Part shown: in pieces, positions 28,001 through 35,518 of the stretch
Layout of the letters: each line of letters starts with the position of its first letter
How positions within the stretch are numbered: the first letter of the stretch is position 1
DNA from: Metellina segmentata
Lineage: Eukaryota > Arthropoda > Arachnida > Araneae > Tetragnathidae
Direction: 5' to 3'
NCBI GenBank assembly: GCA_947359465.1
Contig: OX375878.1
Span: 85,162,377 to 85,226,376, forward strand
Length of the DNA: 64,000 nucleotides
Translations under genes and position numbers: made by a program
Notes under the pieces: generated by a model
What the model was told of the DNA's origin: nothing
Seen by the model: the letters and a program-made list of their open reading frames with translations, nothing else
Database searches by the model: none

Positions 28001-31000
28001 TTTGCAACTGCTGTGGTCATATTCTAAATTTTGCTCTCTTATTGGGTTCTACTCTGGCAAGCTAGAATATAGTTTGAACCAGAACACATCTGGGTATATC
28101 TATTTTATAGAAAATGTAATCATGTTCTTGTTCCATAAGATCATATAAGATCAGTTGAATGCACATTGTCACAAGAATACTGTAATTTAGCACAGAATGA
28201 AGTGTGTTGTCCATTTTGTTTGTATATCTCGCTTCTTTCGCAAAAAGATAGCTCTGTGCTCATGTAACATTCAACCGAGAGTTGATTCGCCAATTTCGGA
28301 GAATAAAAATGTAACACCGAAATGGCGGTTTAAACATAGGATGAGACATTGTGAACACGGGTTTTTCAATAACCCGGGGATTATTGTTGAACTGCGGTTT
28401 AACTCAAGACTTGTGAATACGGCCATAATTATTTCGTATATAGCTTAAAAGATAGTAAATAATTACAAGATAGAGTAATCAATAAAGTAAAATAATAAAT
28501 ACAAACTAATTAGACATTAATTGCAAACAATGCTTGTAAATTGGTGCAAAACAAAAACAATTTTGGCAGATTTTTAGATATTTGCCATCCGCAGAAAATA
28601 GTTGAACCAGTTGAAAGTTATTAGGTCAAATCTTTATTAAATTTCTATTTTAAGATATATTTAAAGAAATCCTCTATCACTTTTATCTGAACATCTTGCA
28701 AAAATAGAATTATCAGAACAAAGAAATAAGGTATGTTTGAAAAACTAAAAATATTATCAATGTGCCTTTTACTACTTTAATAAACTCTATAAAACTTGTT
28801 GAATCACTTGTGTTAAATTACTTTAACATCCAATACGAAAAAGATATTTACGAGCAGAGATGTACATATTCATAAAAGTAATGATTTTCTAGTAAATTGA
28901 GTATTTGCTAGAATGTAAGATTTTATTCAGTATTTTCTTGAACATAATAGATTTTATACAACATTTCAACCATTTTAAATACTATTATTGTTTTAAAATT
29001 TGAAAAATACCTCTTCTTCTCCCTTACTGCTTAAAGTCAGTTCATCTAACTCTCTGTTCAGCTGAGCAATTTTTTCATGCAGCATGTCCGAATCAAGTTT
29101 AGCAGACTGGAATAAAAACAATTTTCATTTAAAAGTATAATCATTTACATGTTCGTAACTCTTCCAAGAAATTTTTAAAACAAGATAAATTGGGCCTGAT
29201 GAACCAAACTATATTCTTTTACCTGCAACTCTTGATCTAAGGAATATTTCTCATTCACAGCTTGATCTTTCTCGCGTGTAAATTTTTCTCGCAGAAGCCT
29301 TTCTTTTTTAATTTCTTCCTGAGCAGCAATCAATTCAGTATCAAACCTATTAAGGGAAAAAAACAATTATTTCATTTAGATATAGTATTTGGTTGGTTGG
29401 TTGTTTAGGGGTACTATGGTACAAGTGTCATATTTGACCAAATTGTGTCAATCACAAGATAGATACCTAAATAAGGGATGACGAAAGCAAAAAGCAGAAG
29501 GGTAAAACTAGTGTACTTTGGGGTTACGATGCCATACACACCTATAGATGTGCCCCTGGGGGTTATAGTATTTGGATAACGTTTGGGTAAATCCCTAGTC
29601 TTTCAAATGAACCTAATATATTTTAAGTAAAAAGAATGATGCAAAATTAACCACATGTATTATTAATTACACATGATTGACACCTTAAAAGATTGGCAAA
29701 ACAAAATTTACATTCTGTTGTTGGGGATTAATTTATTAACAGTATTAAGTCTTGCACCAGCATACTTTTGTAAAAAAAACTTTATACATTCATTATTTGC
29801 AAATAATATTTATATTGCAGAAATCCTTATGCATTTTGTTTCAATTTCCTCCTTAAAATGACGCAAAAACAATTCAACTGGACACAGAAGTGAGGAATCT
29901 GAAATATACAGCACAGAATACTAATTACATCAAGCTGAAGACCACTAGGCAGACTACACATGGAGGAATTGATAACAGAAATAGGGATAAATGTTTTGAA
30001 TTGTATAGCAATTAAGGGGACAGTACTATTCGAACAATTATTTTGTTTTCATATTCACAACAAAATGTTTTAGTCTCGTATTCTAATGCACATTAAAAAT
30101 ATACATTTCAAAAGAAAAAAATCCAATTTTTCATTTACAATAATTAAAAAATTCAATTTAGATAAAAATATTTCAATATTTTAAAATTTCTACTCCATCT
30201 TCAAATTAAAAAAAAAAATTTCAAGCATTTTTTCATTTACCTTCTATGAAAGGTTTTCCACAATTTTGTGCATTGGATTGAATATACTAATCTAATCTAC
30301 TTACTTTACAATCACAAAATACCTATAATGTGAAAAATCGGATTTAGAGTAATTTAAATCTGCAATGCAGAAGTTTTCTTTGCAATATTATTTCTGTTTT
30401 TCTTTAAGAATGAGGTATTCTAAGTAGTGGTAATGTAAAACAATTCAGTGCCAATATGAACCGTAAAATTTATTTTTCAGCTACAATGGATACATGAATT
30501 TATATACAATAATAAGAAGTAAAGAACACGCAATTCAGGGAAACTGTCAGAAAGAAATCAATACAGCAATTCAGAGCAATGCATTTACCTCCGTTGTTTC
30601 TTCTCCAGTTCACCATTTCTCGCCATCTGCTCCTCCAACATTAAACGAATGTCTTGCAACTCTGCTGCAGATTTTTGGGCTTTCCTCTTCCACTGATTAG
30701 CAATTTGACGTTCCTCATCAACATCTTCTAAGGCCTCAGCAAGCTATATTTTTCAACAAAGTACTTCATTAAATGTAATAGAAAACTGTTTAACCTCTCA
30801 ATGTGTTAACTTGTATAGCATTTAATATCTCAAATTCAAGACAGGTATACCAGATGCATCCCAAACTAATTAAACTCATTACTGCAATTTCAATATTTCA
30901 GAATTATTAAGTGCAGAAAAATTGCATATTGAAAATACCAGTTACTTTATAATTCTGATGACTGAAACTTTTTAGCTGCTTCTAAATTTAAACAAAAATC

Positions 31001-32509
31001 TTGGAATTGTAAATTTAAAATTATAAAGCAATTGAAGATGTTGAAAAAAGACACAATTATATCGTTTAAAAAATATATTTTGCATCCAATTTTTTAGGAA
31101 AAAAAACTGAAGTCATTGTGGTAGTTTAATTATCAATTTTGAAAGTAACTCTAAAACTATCTAACATTAACTGCACAAAATTAAGTATTTTTTCTAACTC
31201 TGTACAAACATTACTTTTCCGAATATGTAAAAATCCTTTGTTTGGCTTCTAATGCTCTACAACTTTAACGACATTATTACAAATTAGTTTAGAAATTTAA
31301 AATAAGCTAACCCTCTTGTCTGTAGCTTTCTTTAGCATTGATTTCTGCTCCATTTCTTCTTCGTGCTGTTGTTGGATGCGTCTTTTCATTATTTCCATGT
31401 CTCTCACAGCTCTGTCATATTTCTGCTTGTAAAGGGAGCCAGAACCTGATTGATAAAGGTCAATATGCATTTAGCAAATTAAGTTAACTGCATTTCAAAA
31501 AATAAATTTAGATTTATTTGCAAGCAATATAATACAATACTAAACTTAGAATGGCAGCATAGAAAATAAAGTCAAAGATCATCATGTTTTTCATTTTTAA
31601 TGAGAGCCAACGTAAAAATTGCATCCAAAACTACTTCAGCATTACTATTTTAAAGGTAGATAATTTTTCACAATGCCCTCAAGAATAAATACTATACAAT
31701 GACAAGGGCATTTCCTTATAGTTGTGCCTCAATTAAAAATCAGCCGATCCAAGAGCACAAGATTAACTAGTGTCCAAGTAGTTTCCCACATGCAAGCAAC
31801 ACACAACAAGTTCATTAACTCACACTTCTGGAACATGCTTTTAACCTTATCTTTTACTCCAATCTTCAATAAAATTGTTAATTTATTAATAACGTTATGT
31901 AATGAATCTGAATAATGAATTATCATACATTATGACATACCATTATTAATCGATTTTCCTAGATTATAAATTGTTTGGGGCTTGAACATGAAACTAAATG
32001 AGCTCCGTCAAAATTTTAATCCCTGAGAAAAGCAATAACTCAATGTTTCAATATATTTATATAATTTGAAATTTTTATTCCAACCAATAGCAGATAAAAA
32101 ATATTGTACATTTCTTAATGCAGAAATATAATTTTGATAACAATTCAACGAACAAAATTAAGCAAGGTTCTTTTATTTCAAAAAATTACCCAGGTCAGGC
32201 TACAGTCGTTTAAAGCTGTATGAAATGCAAAATGTGTTTAACATACTCCTATTTACATGCATAAATTTCATCTTAGTTGAAATACACAACCTGTTCATTT
32301 AGTATTTGTTTCTGATTTATTTCAGTGAAGTTGATGCGAAATTGCAATATAAATAATAAATCAAATTTTGCAAGCAAAGAAATGTCTTCACCATCAGGAT
32401 CTTCATCCTCTGAAAGATCTCCATTGATTTCTGGACTCCTGTACACTTTAGATTCCAAAATTTCCATTTCCATTTTGTTAGATCTATGTTGCACTTGGCT
32501 GTAACGACC
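3999..32509 (-). CDS. Myo18: Unconventional myosin-18 (MYO18A-like), C-terminal tail, 5' partial
   Basis: Fifteen exons join to 2109 nt in one frame: 702 residues and a TAA stop. I see a long heptad-rich, Glu/Lys/Arg/Gln-rich coiled coil (fragment residues about 42-600) with one proline break (QPPPQDP, residues 315-321), then an acidic Ser-rich tail. Recognisable myosin-18A tail strings are LYKQKYDRAVR, ELEKKQRRFD, MLEQAKLRLEMSLE, DLKRTKALL and KKYKAVVAQ, in the same order as in vertebrate MYO18A (recalled, not searched). The family are actin-associated, ATPase-poor myosins of the actomyosin cortex and Golgi; the tail dimerises and can co-assemble with myosin II. The PDZ and motor regions are absent and presumably lie beyond 64000. 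All junctions are GT-AG except one GC-AG. The first exon seen opens at a good acceptor in phase 0, so it is internal to the full-length form. Confidence 0.9.
4072..6297. other. Last Myo18 intron, right of exon O: nothing recognised
   Basis: Very AT-rich with poly-A/T runs. Open frames are short and low in complexity. I see no exon or repeat boundary that I can support. Confidence 0.4.
6298..7640 (-). pseudogene. Transposase-like (hAT / RNase H-fold type) pseudogene
   Basis: Three minus-strand blocks form one broken protein. At 7461-6993, reading frames give NESVLRAEIVWALNKATCH, DLFPEIFSGSMIAQKFKMYK, FGYVRTYGLGLHF and VSLDESLAEVAQKGQMDIII with RYWD. At 6838-6563 they give FPLKLCSIRWIKNCKVIERG and PASSNFNVVQRFLKDKLLL. 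At 6543-6298 comes a helical C-terminal part. I recognise the DES-L...QMD...RYWD and FPLKxCxxRW blocks from a widespread family of transposon-derived animal proteins with a hAT-like catalytic fold; the family name is from memory and not certain. Frame changes and stops between blocks show it is inactive. It lies in the last Myo18 intron on the gene's own strand, but its ends are not visible. Confidence 0.6.
7641..9404. other. Last Myo18 intron, left of exon N: nothing recognised
   Basis: AT-rich with scattered short open frames and no recognisable element. If transcripts end without splicing exon N to O, part of 9200-9400 would be 3' UTR. Confidence 0.35.
9211..9216 (-). terminator. Candidate alternative poly(A) signal after exon N
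   Basis: AATAAA on the minus strand about 190 nt past the in-donor stop at 9401-9403. If used, it would end a Myo18 transcript that does not splice to exon O. Confidence 0.25.
9405..9572 (-). CDS. Myo18: Myo18 exon N (penultimate, Ser-rich tail)
   Basis: One base completes Ser, then residues 624-678 begin GSDSDTSFELSVLRNQ and end RELSAFSS. The SDSDT block resembles the phosphorylatable LSDSDTE near the MYO18A C-terminus. The acceptor is tttcag|tggctc. The donor agtag|gtaaag is strong; reading through it gives AGG TAA at once, so an unspliced transcript stops at 9401-9403. Splicing in phase to exon O is the preferred model. Confidence 0.85.
9624..10735. repeat. Diverged tandem duplication carrying the hAT insertion
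   Basis: Sequence at 9624-9738 plus 10450-10530 is repeated at about 10548-10735: both copies hold AGTAACATACA, a CAGTAT block, AGGTTAGTTTCAAT or AGGTCAGTTTCAAT, and CAAATTGGG. The first copy is split by the hAT element and the second is uninterrupted. Confidence 0.75.
9739..10449. mobile_element. hAT-type non-autonomous element with 8-bp TSD
   Basis: 711 bp flanked by the perfect 8-bp direct repeat gtttcaat (9731-9738 and 10450-10457). The ends are CAGTGCTGTAGT and, inverted, CAGGGCTGTAGT (11 of 12 match), as in hAT elements. Each end also folds on itself: 9761-9778 pairs perfectly with 9807-9824, and 10404-10416 pairs with 10424-10436. A G-rich run lies at about 9846-9875. A 66-codon open frame on the minus strand (10054-10254) has no recognisable domain. 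The empty site is preserved in the adjacent duplicate at about 10667-10674. Confidence 0.85.
11011..11056. repeat. Short near-perfect hairpin
   Basis: ttcagcttgcacagtacaca pairs with tgtgtattgtacaagctgaa across a 6-nt loop: 20-bp arms with two mismatches. It may be a degenerate MITE core; the arms and loop are short for a microRNA precursor. Confidence 0.6.
11549..13116 (+). mobile_element. Tigger/pogo-type DNA transposon
   Basis: 1568 bp with inverted ends that share CAGTGATCTCTCACTTAT exactly, flanked by TA on both sides (11547-11548 and 13117-13118), the target site of Tc1/mariner-superfamily elements. Both subterminal regions carry repeated ACTTATACGCG or ACTTATGCGCG motifs. The interior holds a broken DDE_1 transposase on the plus strand. 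Confidence 0.92.
11869..12975 (+). pseudogene. Tigger-like (DDE_1 / CENP-B type) transposase, broken
   Basis: Reads WFEKFKNRHG (end of the CENP-B type DNA-binding region), then IYNSDETGLF (first catalytic Asp), LMPDRTLTFKGE, LLCCNADGSEKFPPLVIG, KFLLFMDQCPAHP (second Asp, usually LLxDNCxAHP) and LDLSVIRCVKVHYRK (third acidic region). The N-terminal helix-turn-helix is missing. Defects seen: an in-frame TAA at 12019-12021, a one-base shift between DETGLF and LMPD near 12060-12072, and another shift near 12430-12452. The C-terminal part is acidic (DEDEEDDYDED), as in related proteins. It is therefore inactive. Confidence 0.88.
13119..14098. other. Intron, nothing recognised
   Basis: AT-rich intron sequence. 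The 86-codon frame at 13305-13565 has no recognisable domain and no homology cue. Confidence 0.35.
14099..14235 (-). CDS. Myo18: Myo18 exon M
   Basis: Residues 578-622 plus two bases (EMALENTETDLQVTKNDLRL to LEDDLDSGTDVPDD). This is the end of the coiled coil (cf. LQAAIEDEMESDENED in MYO18A) passing into an acidic tail. The acceptor is aatttag|gaaatg and the donor is gatag|gtaata. Confidence 0.92.
15105..15178. repeat. AT microsatellite (TATAT-type)
   Basis: Imperfect repeats of tatat and attat units over about 70 bp within an intron. Confidence 0.8.
15387..15450 (+). repeat. Degenerate tRNA-derived SINE head (family A)
   Basis: Contains tctagtggtcagggtgc (A-box-like) and gttcaaatc (B-box-like) with tRNA-like spacing. 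It resembles the reverse complement of the SINE at 25395-25585 and is heavily diverged. Confidence 0.45.
15539..16023. mobile_element. Short hAT-like MITE, copy 1 (485 bp)
   Basis: Flanked by the 8-bp direct repeat ggtgtaac (15531-15538 and 16024-16031). The ends, CCAGGTGCAGAA and inverted CCTGGGGCAGAA, agree at 10 of 12 bases. A second copy occurs at 35720-36418 with its own different flanking duplication. There is no transposase; open frames inside are chance. Confidence 0.75.
16411..16805. repeat. Tandem repeat, three units of about 132 bp
   Basis: Units start near 16411, 16544 and 16675. Each has tttagcagatagg (last unit caaatagg), cctgcatttt or a variant, gccaaataacct and a ttggttggt...atgacacaac segment like the body of the 29.4-kb repeat. 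Similarity looks high, so expansion is fairly recent. Confidence 0.8.
16806..17129. other. Intron, nothing recognised
   Basis: Plain AT-rich intron leading to the donor of exon L. Confidence 0.35.
17130..17315 (-). CDS. Myo18: Myo18 exon L
   Basis: Residues 516-577, NQIARLKEQNDRAREECDSL to KEADGYRKQHEL. The acceptor is tttatag|aaccaa and the donor is agctt|gtaaga. Phase 0 on both sides. It is separated from exon K by only 110 nt. Confidence 0.92.
17426..17563 (-). CDS. Myo18: Myo18 exon K
   Basis: Residues 470-515, containing GKVRDLESKLELEQTTKTRL, equivalent to the MYO18A IRELETRLEFE region. The acceptor is tttttag|ttgagt and the donor is ttgaa|gtaagt (consensus). Phase 0 on both sides. The adjoining 3.7-kb upstream intron holds the Mutator-like pseudogene. 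Confidence 0.92.
18085..20475 (+). pseudogene. Mutator-like (MULE) transposase pseudogene
   Basis: Plus-strand fragments follow the order of the animal Mutator-like transposase family: NGYRLIDISLLFSNLENML with Cys pairs (CCTVC, CENCG), AMRRLDEGLTVLQIF, SSYCKGCNSFKGPKFGKK, YQDRHGVRYEKYFGD, then after a nested insertion VHCVGHVQKRMGARLRKLK, AAIWAIWAYYSSSDKDPMHW, VVMEAIKPIFKDLSHLKLL and HCFGGRTQNPNKSFNSLI. I know these blocks from memory of the family. Stops and frameshifts throughout make it inactive. It sits antisense to Myo18 in the intron between exons J and K. Terminal repeats were not identified. Confidence 0.8.
18934..19720. mobile_element. Nested transposon inside the MULE relic
   Basis: 787 bp starting CAGGGTTGCAACA and ending, inverted, CAGGGTGGTAACAG. 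Near each end are several TTCCCTGA-type subterminal repeats. It is flanked by the 5-bp repeat ttact (18929-18933 and 19721-19725). Removing the element and one ttact restores the MULE frame across the site (...KDFT then IQKVHCVG...). An internal 74-codon frame (19135-19359) is unrecognised. The subterminal repeats suggest a non-autonomous hAT-like family, but a 5-bp duplication is short for hAT. Confidence 0.8.
20476..21301. other. Intron, nothing recognised
   Basis: Very AT-rich with long T runs, between the MULE relic and exon J. Confidence 0.35.
21302..21385 (-). CDS. Myo18: Myo18 exon J
   Basis: Residues 442-469 (MSTDQKTLAELNQQIAELE...). It is 84 nt with phase 0 on both sides. The acceptor is ttctag|atgtcc and the donor is atcag|gtaaat. 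The leading Met is internal; the coiled-coil heptads continue from exon I. Confidence 0.88.
21386..22267. other. Intron, nothing recognised
   Basis: AT-rich. There is no repeat boundary before the mariner element that starts at 22268. Confidence 0.35.
22268..23503 (+). mobile_element. Mariner element with TIRs and TA duplication
   Basis: 1236 bp, a normal mariner length. The left end taaggttgctgcaaatgaaa and the inverted right end tcaggtcgttgcaaatgaaa match closely. TA flanks both sides (22266-22267 and 23504-23505). It contains a decayed mariner transposase. Confidence 0.85.
22480..23400 (+). pseudogene. Mariner transposase (Hsmar1-like) relic
   Basis: Plus-strand pieces: RSTRWFTKFHS, ELDPQ then stop then TVREIAQTLNV (helix-turn-helix), FLQRIVTLDDKWVFNNN (first catalytic Asp block, usually GDEKW or CDEKW), QWLGVKDAPGRNPKAPLHP, and FTVWWSAGVIHYSFF, the strongest signature, shared with the cecropia/Hsmar1 group (recalled). 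The rest towards the third Asp is shifted and interrupted. Many stops; inactive. Confidence 0.82.
23754..23870 (-). CDS. Myo18: Myo18 exon I
   Basis: Residues 403-441, starting AETRCLQLSREKSAIQTQLE and ending KKYKAVVAQ, which corresponds to the KKHKAAVAQ segment of vertebrate MYO18A. The acceptor is gttatag|gcagag and the donor is cacag|gtagtt. Phase 0 on both sides. Confidence 0.93.
24155..24375. repeat. Dispersed repeat (family C body)
   Basis: tggcacaagggccatttttggccaaactgcacc and the later gacatgcccctga match the repeat at 29385-29575 and the body of the SINE at 45800-46025. Ends are not sharp and no tRNA-like head was found. Confidence 0.6.
24545..24717 (+). pseudogene. C-terminal scrap of a pogo/Tigger-type transposase
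   Basis: Reads MCEWIVHAWILITPEKSFKR then IGISKAIDGTEDDVTWEN, stop. The EW...AW...I...SFK..GIS.A.DGTEDD pattern is the C-terminus typical of Tigger/jerky-type DDE_1 proteins (recalled). Nothing upstream supports the catalytic part. The 91-codon frame that follows (24719-24991) is unrecognised. Confidence 0.55.
25395..25585 (-). repeat. tRNA-derived SINE (family A)
   Basis: On the minus strand the head reads tggtctagtggttaaggtg (A box), then an anticodon-arm-like stretch and gttcgaatcc (B box). A related copy lies at 35871-36058 and a degraded one at 15387. The head end is about 20 nt from the GC donor of Myo18 exon H, so both sit on the transcribed strand. The left end is approximate. Confidence 0.75.
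25606..25719 (-). CDS. Myo18: Myo18 exon H, with GC donor
   Basis: Residues 365-402 (LEDSEFAKVTAIKARQAVE...). The acceptor is tttag|cttgag. The donor is atgag|gcaagt, a GC 5' splice site with otherwise ideal U1 complementarity, typical of GC-AG introns. The nearby GT (caa|gtgtt) would put the following exon out of frame. A SINE ends about 20 nt inside this intron. Confidence 0.9.
25977..26228 (-). CDS. Myo18: Myo18 exon G
   Basis: Residues 281-364 and the largest exon here (252 nt). A proline cluster, TDQPPPQDPE, interrupts the coiled coil before RRDLKRTKALLRDAQSML, which matches the MYO18A family. The acceptor is atccag|ataaag and the donor is accag|gttaac. Phase 0 on both sides. Confidence 0.94.
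26229..27187. other. Intron, nothing recognised
   Basis: AT-rich. No repeat or gene signal that I can support. Confidence 0.35.
27188..27400 (-). CDS. Myo18: Myo18 exon F (best conserved tail exon)
   Basis: Residues 210-280. It contains RDQEEELEEL and MLEQAKLRLEMSLEKVRQEH, the strongest family signature in the window. The acceptor is taatcag|gtgact and the donor follows FSKK (aaaaaa|gtaatt). Phase 0 on both sides. Confidence 0.95.
27509..28435. mobile_element. PIF/Harbinger-like non-autonomous element
   Basis: 927 bp. The left end ggccatattcaaaaatctcg and the inverted right end ggccgtattcacaagtcttg are similar, followed in both by AGTTAAACCG. It is flanked by TAA on both sides (27506-27508 and 28436-28438), fitting the 3-bp TWA target of Harbinger elements. 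No transposase is seen; internal frames are chance. Confidence 0.7.
28436..29010. other. Intron, nothing recognised
   Basis: AT-rich sequence between the Harbinger-like element and the donor of exon E. Confidence 0.35.
29011..29106 (-). CDS. Myo18: Myo18 exon E
   Basis: Residues 178-209 (SAKLDSDMLHEKIAQLNREL...). The acceptor is attccag|tctgct and the donor is gaagag|gtattt. Phase 0 on both sides and only 96 nt. The intron to exon D is only 116 nt, the shortest in the gene here. Confidence 0.88.
29223..29346 (-). CDS. Myo18: Myo18 exon D
   Basis: Residues 137-177. One base completes Arg, then FDTELIAAQEEIKKERLLRE. The acceptor is taatag|gtttga and the donor is tgcag|gtaaaa. It is coiled-coil sequence throughout. 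Confidence 0.92.
29385..29575. repeat. Dispersed repeat (family C body)
   Basis: Starts ggttggttggttgtttagg, includes catatttgaccaaattgtg and ends near gtgcccctgggg. The same arrangement is seen at 24155-24375. It lies about 40 nt upstream of exon D's acceptor. Confidence 0.6.
29576..30588. other. Intron, nothing recognised
   Basis: AT-rich. Short frames such as 29673-29861 lack protein character. Confidence 0.35.
30589..30743 (-). CDS. Myo18: Myo18 exon C
   Basis: Residues 85-135 plus two bases. The acceptor is atatag|cttgct and the donor is cggag|gtaaat. It runs from LAEALEDVDEERQ to GELEKKQR. The split Arg codon joins exon D to give KKQRRFD, a diagnostic MYO18A-type junction. Confidence 0.92.
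30744..31311. other. Intron between exons B and C
   Basis: AT-rich and featureless. Confidence 0.4.
31312..31445 (-). CDS. Myo18: Myo18 exon B
   Basis: Residues 41-84. The acceptor is aatcag|gttctg and the donor is agagg|gttagc. It opens the coiled coil with GSLYKQKYDRAVRDME, a string close to the vertebrate MYO18A tail. It enters with two bases completing a Gly codon and leaves in phase 0. Confidence 0.9.
31446..32391. other. Intron between exons A and B
   Basis: AT-rich, no recognised element. The frames at about 31724-31926 overlap on both strands and look like chance. Confidence 0.4.
32392..32509 (-). CDS. Myo18: Myo18 exon A (first tail exon in window)
   Basis: Residues 1-39 plus one base. 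The acceptor is tttcag|ggtcgt and the donor is gatg|gtgaag. It encodes GRYSQVQHRSNKMEME, then an acidic linker (LSEDEDPDG) just before the coiled coil. An in-frame Met pair (KMEME) could start a short isoform if a noncoding first exon were spliced here; that is inference. The exon looks less conserved than the ones after it and was placed by phase and by the DG|SGSLYKQKY junction. Confidence 0.78.
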
Positions 32510-33657
32510 CTGAAATTTTCAAAAGCATTCATTAATATTTGCACAGGATTTCCATTGTTCTACTTCAATCTCTCACAGTCAAAAACTCAGTTAACTCTAA
32601 AAAATTTACTATCTCTACAAATAATGTACGATTAGTACTTTAAAATGCTTTACTAGGTAAAATGTTTGACATCCAAATATAGTTTGATAGAAAATATCAT
32701 TTCAGATTGAACACAACTGAATTTGCTTATTGAATGATTCATACAAAAATGTATTCAAAAATAAAGCTCAGATTATCTTATTTAACACCATGGCTACACA
32801 GCCTACATGATATCATTGAGTTTTAAGATTTCTATCTCGCAAGAAAAACGTTAATTCTATCTATTACACAACACAGCCCAACACATAGTTTGGTGCTGGG
32901 GATTTTTTAAAAACTGTTTTTATGTGTATTTCATGTGCTGAAAACAATAATAACATTAGTTTTTGCCCATCCCTCTTGTTTGTGAGATATGACAGTAGCC
33001 TTATTTACATAAACACATAAAATTAGGCTTAGAATATAGGCACTAAATTAAAACCTTTTTCTTTATAAATTTTGCAAAACCTTTTAATTAAATGAAAAAG
33101 CACAGCAACACTCCTGTAAATCTATAATTATTTAAATACTACTTAATTGAAAATTAGAAATGAAAAGAATCAAATAAAACAAAAGGAAAAGTTAATTTTG
33201 TTCCACTCCGAAAGCTTCTGTTTGAAGTTCTTGAGTGATTTCTTAGTCTCTTAACAGATTCCAACAGAAATCTACCATCATATGAGTATCCCATCTGCCT
33301 TGGTATCGGTCCTGCATTATCTTTAAGTTCTGTTCAAATCATTCACCTGGTTCTTCACTAATATCGCCAGGATTTTCACGGAAACTGTCTAAGTGGCAGG
33401 GCAAGTAATGAACCTTCATGCTCATATCACAACCAAGGTCTCTGAAGTTGTTAAAGCATGCTTTCTTAATTTTCAGAATTATGGTTGCCCAAAAAGTTCT
33501 TGGCAACAAGGAATAAATGAGATCCAAGCTTTTTGCGGTCTCATTCATGGAATCCGCGAAATTAGGATCGTTTATGAGCTGTCTGACTGATTTGAGGATC
33601 AAAAATTACAGGTTTGAGTTTTACTGTACTTATCCCAGGCATTTTTTGGTACAGCTA
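32510..33657. other. Start of the large upstream intron, nothing recognised
   Basis: No further Myo18 coiled-coil or motor exon was found on the minus strand from here to the window end. Frames at 33339-33714 overlap on both strands; I do not recognise them. Confidence 0.4.
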
Positions 33658-33964
33658 CACTCTACGTTTATGAGCAGTGGCAACGGCCTTGGCGATTTTT
33701 TGCCGCACTTCTAATAGCGAGTTACGGTAGATTAAGAAAACCCATCTGTCTTTACGGTTGTGGTTTTCATGGCAACCTCGGCAAACGGTAACTTTCAATT
33801 TTCACTTTGAATATTTTAGAAAGGTCTTTCAAAATCCGTTAAAGCGTCGTTTGATTTCATTGGTTCATTTGCAATAATTCTTTACTTGGCGACTTTAAAA
33901 GTGCGCCAAAAAAAAAAACGCTAAGACAGTTGCCACCGCTAAAAACGTAGACTGAAGCTGTTCC
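33658..33964. mobile_element. MITE with long TIRs (GGTACAGCTAC family), copy 1
   Basis: The left end ggtacagctacactctacgt and the inverted right end ggaacagcttcagtctacgt both continue into GTGGCAAC and TTGGCGA or TTAGCG sequence. The interior matches parts of the element at 53319-54140, including gcaacctcggcaaacggtaa (here plus, there inverted). It is internally deleted relative to that copy. No clear duplication. Confidence 0.75.
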
Positions 33965-35189
33965 GTACTAATTTATCCTTACCCAGAAGCCGCTGGATCA
34001 AATTTCTAAATTTCTACTTCCTAATTTTTGAAACAATGTTTCAATCTATGTTAACGGTACAGATACAGAGACATGTATAAAAGGTCTAAAAATAACATAC
34101 GTACTAACTATTTCTTATCGAATCTTGCTGTTCATTCAGTAAATTTAGCATTTTTTAACATTATCAGATCAATTTTTGAAGAATACACTTTTGTCAAATA
34201 TATTAAAAATCTAAGAGACTTCCTTTGAATATTTGAATTGCGTAGTACTTACATTGAAATTATTCGTGAAGTCTTGTCAATAACAAACTTTATACGAAAA
34301 ATATGTTCACATTTTTAAGGAGTAGCAAAAAGTTTTCAAAGGAATTTCAAAAACAAAATTGTCGTAACTCCGGTTGCGAATGGAGAATCGGAAAAAAGGC
34401 TCAACCAATCGAAACCAATATAATTATAGATTTCGTATGTCAATTTTTAAGTTTAAGCTACAGCTGGATTTCCTTCTATTGCTTCAGAAATACAACTAAC
34501 TAGTTAGTAATAGCCTAGAGAATTTTCATAATCGATTTTTAATACTGCTAAAAATTGTATATTTTCACAGGAAAGCAAATGTTTTTTGCAATATTTATTC
34601 CGTATGAAAATTAAATATTTAATTTCATTTGAAAACAGCATTAGATCATTAGATATACAAGTCTTATAGCAGTGTGGTTCACTGTTTAAGACAATCCCTA
34701 AACCAATCATAAAAAAAAAGAAATGGCTAAAAATCGTTTCAAAATCACGATGCGCTTCTTTTCTAAGGTACTTCGGTAGTAACTTGGGATACCAGACGTC
34801 AGAAGTCCGGAATTTGCGTGCGATGCCCGGATTCCACCGATAATTATAAATTGTCTGGATATTTCGACTATGAATTTAATATTAAAATTTCCCTCCGACA
34901 CTAAATTATTTGTGGGGAACAATTAGAGCCAGATTTCATGAAGACATTTGCAACGTACGTATTGTTTTCAGTACAAAAAGTATAAAGTTGACGTTAATTG
35001 CATAACCGATCTGTTGAAATCGGACCTCAAGTAACATCACTTTTGAAATGAAAACATAAAAGATGTACTACCCCTAAAACATTAAAAACCTCAATATATA
35101 TTCACAGTAAACTCTCATACAACAATAACTTCTGAAAAAATGACCAGAACATTCAAGTCAAATCATGACCTAGACAACGAATCAGATTT
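33965..35189. other. Intron, nothing recognised
   Basis: AT-rich. The overlapping short frames have no domain that I know. Confidence 0.3.
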
Positions 35190-35456
35190 CTAAGATCTAC
35201 CGACAAATTCTAAACTCCAGTAATCTAATTCTGCTAACAAACGATTGCAAAGTTTATGAGCCGAAAAAAAGAGGCGAAGATCGGCAAACCCATTGACTTT
35301 GAAAGAACGGAAGTATCCAAACGTCGTTGGTACCATTGTAACAAGTCCGAGGGATAAGAACACGAGAAATGTGAAAAGTTTTGAGATAGACTCAAAATAA
35401 CAGGGTGCCATTGCCCATTGGCGACTTGTAAACCTTAATAGGTATACTACATTCAT
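35190..35456 (-). other. Unrecognised 88-codon open frame, possible membrane segment
   Basis: Starts MNVVYLLRFTSRQWAM and contains a hydrophobic stretch, LFTFLVFLSLGLVTMVP, at about residues 27-43 that could span a membrane. Composition is more protein-like than neighbouring frames, but there is no known domain and no clear splice support. It may be chance. Confidence 0.15.
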
Positions 35457-35518
35457 CCGTATTCAATATGGTAAGTCAATTTATCGATAAATAGCCGTAT
35501 GGAGACAAAATTTTAACC

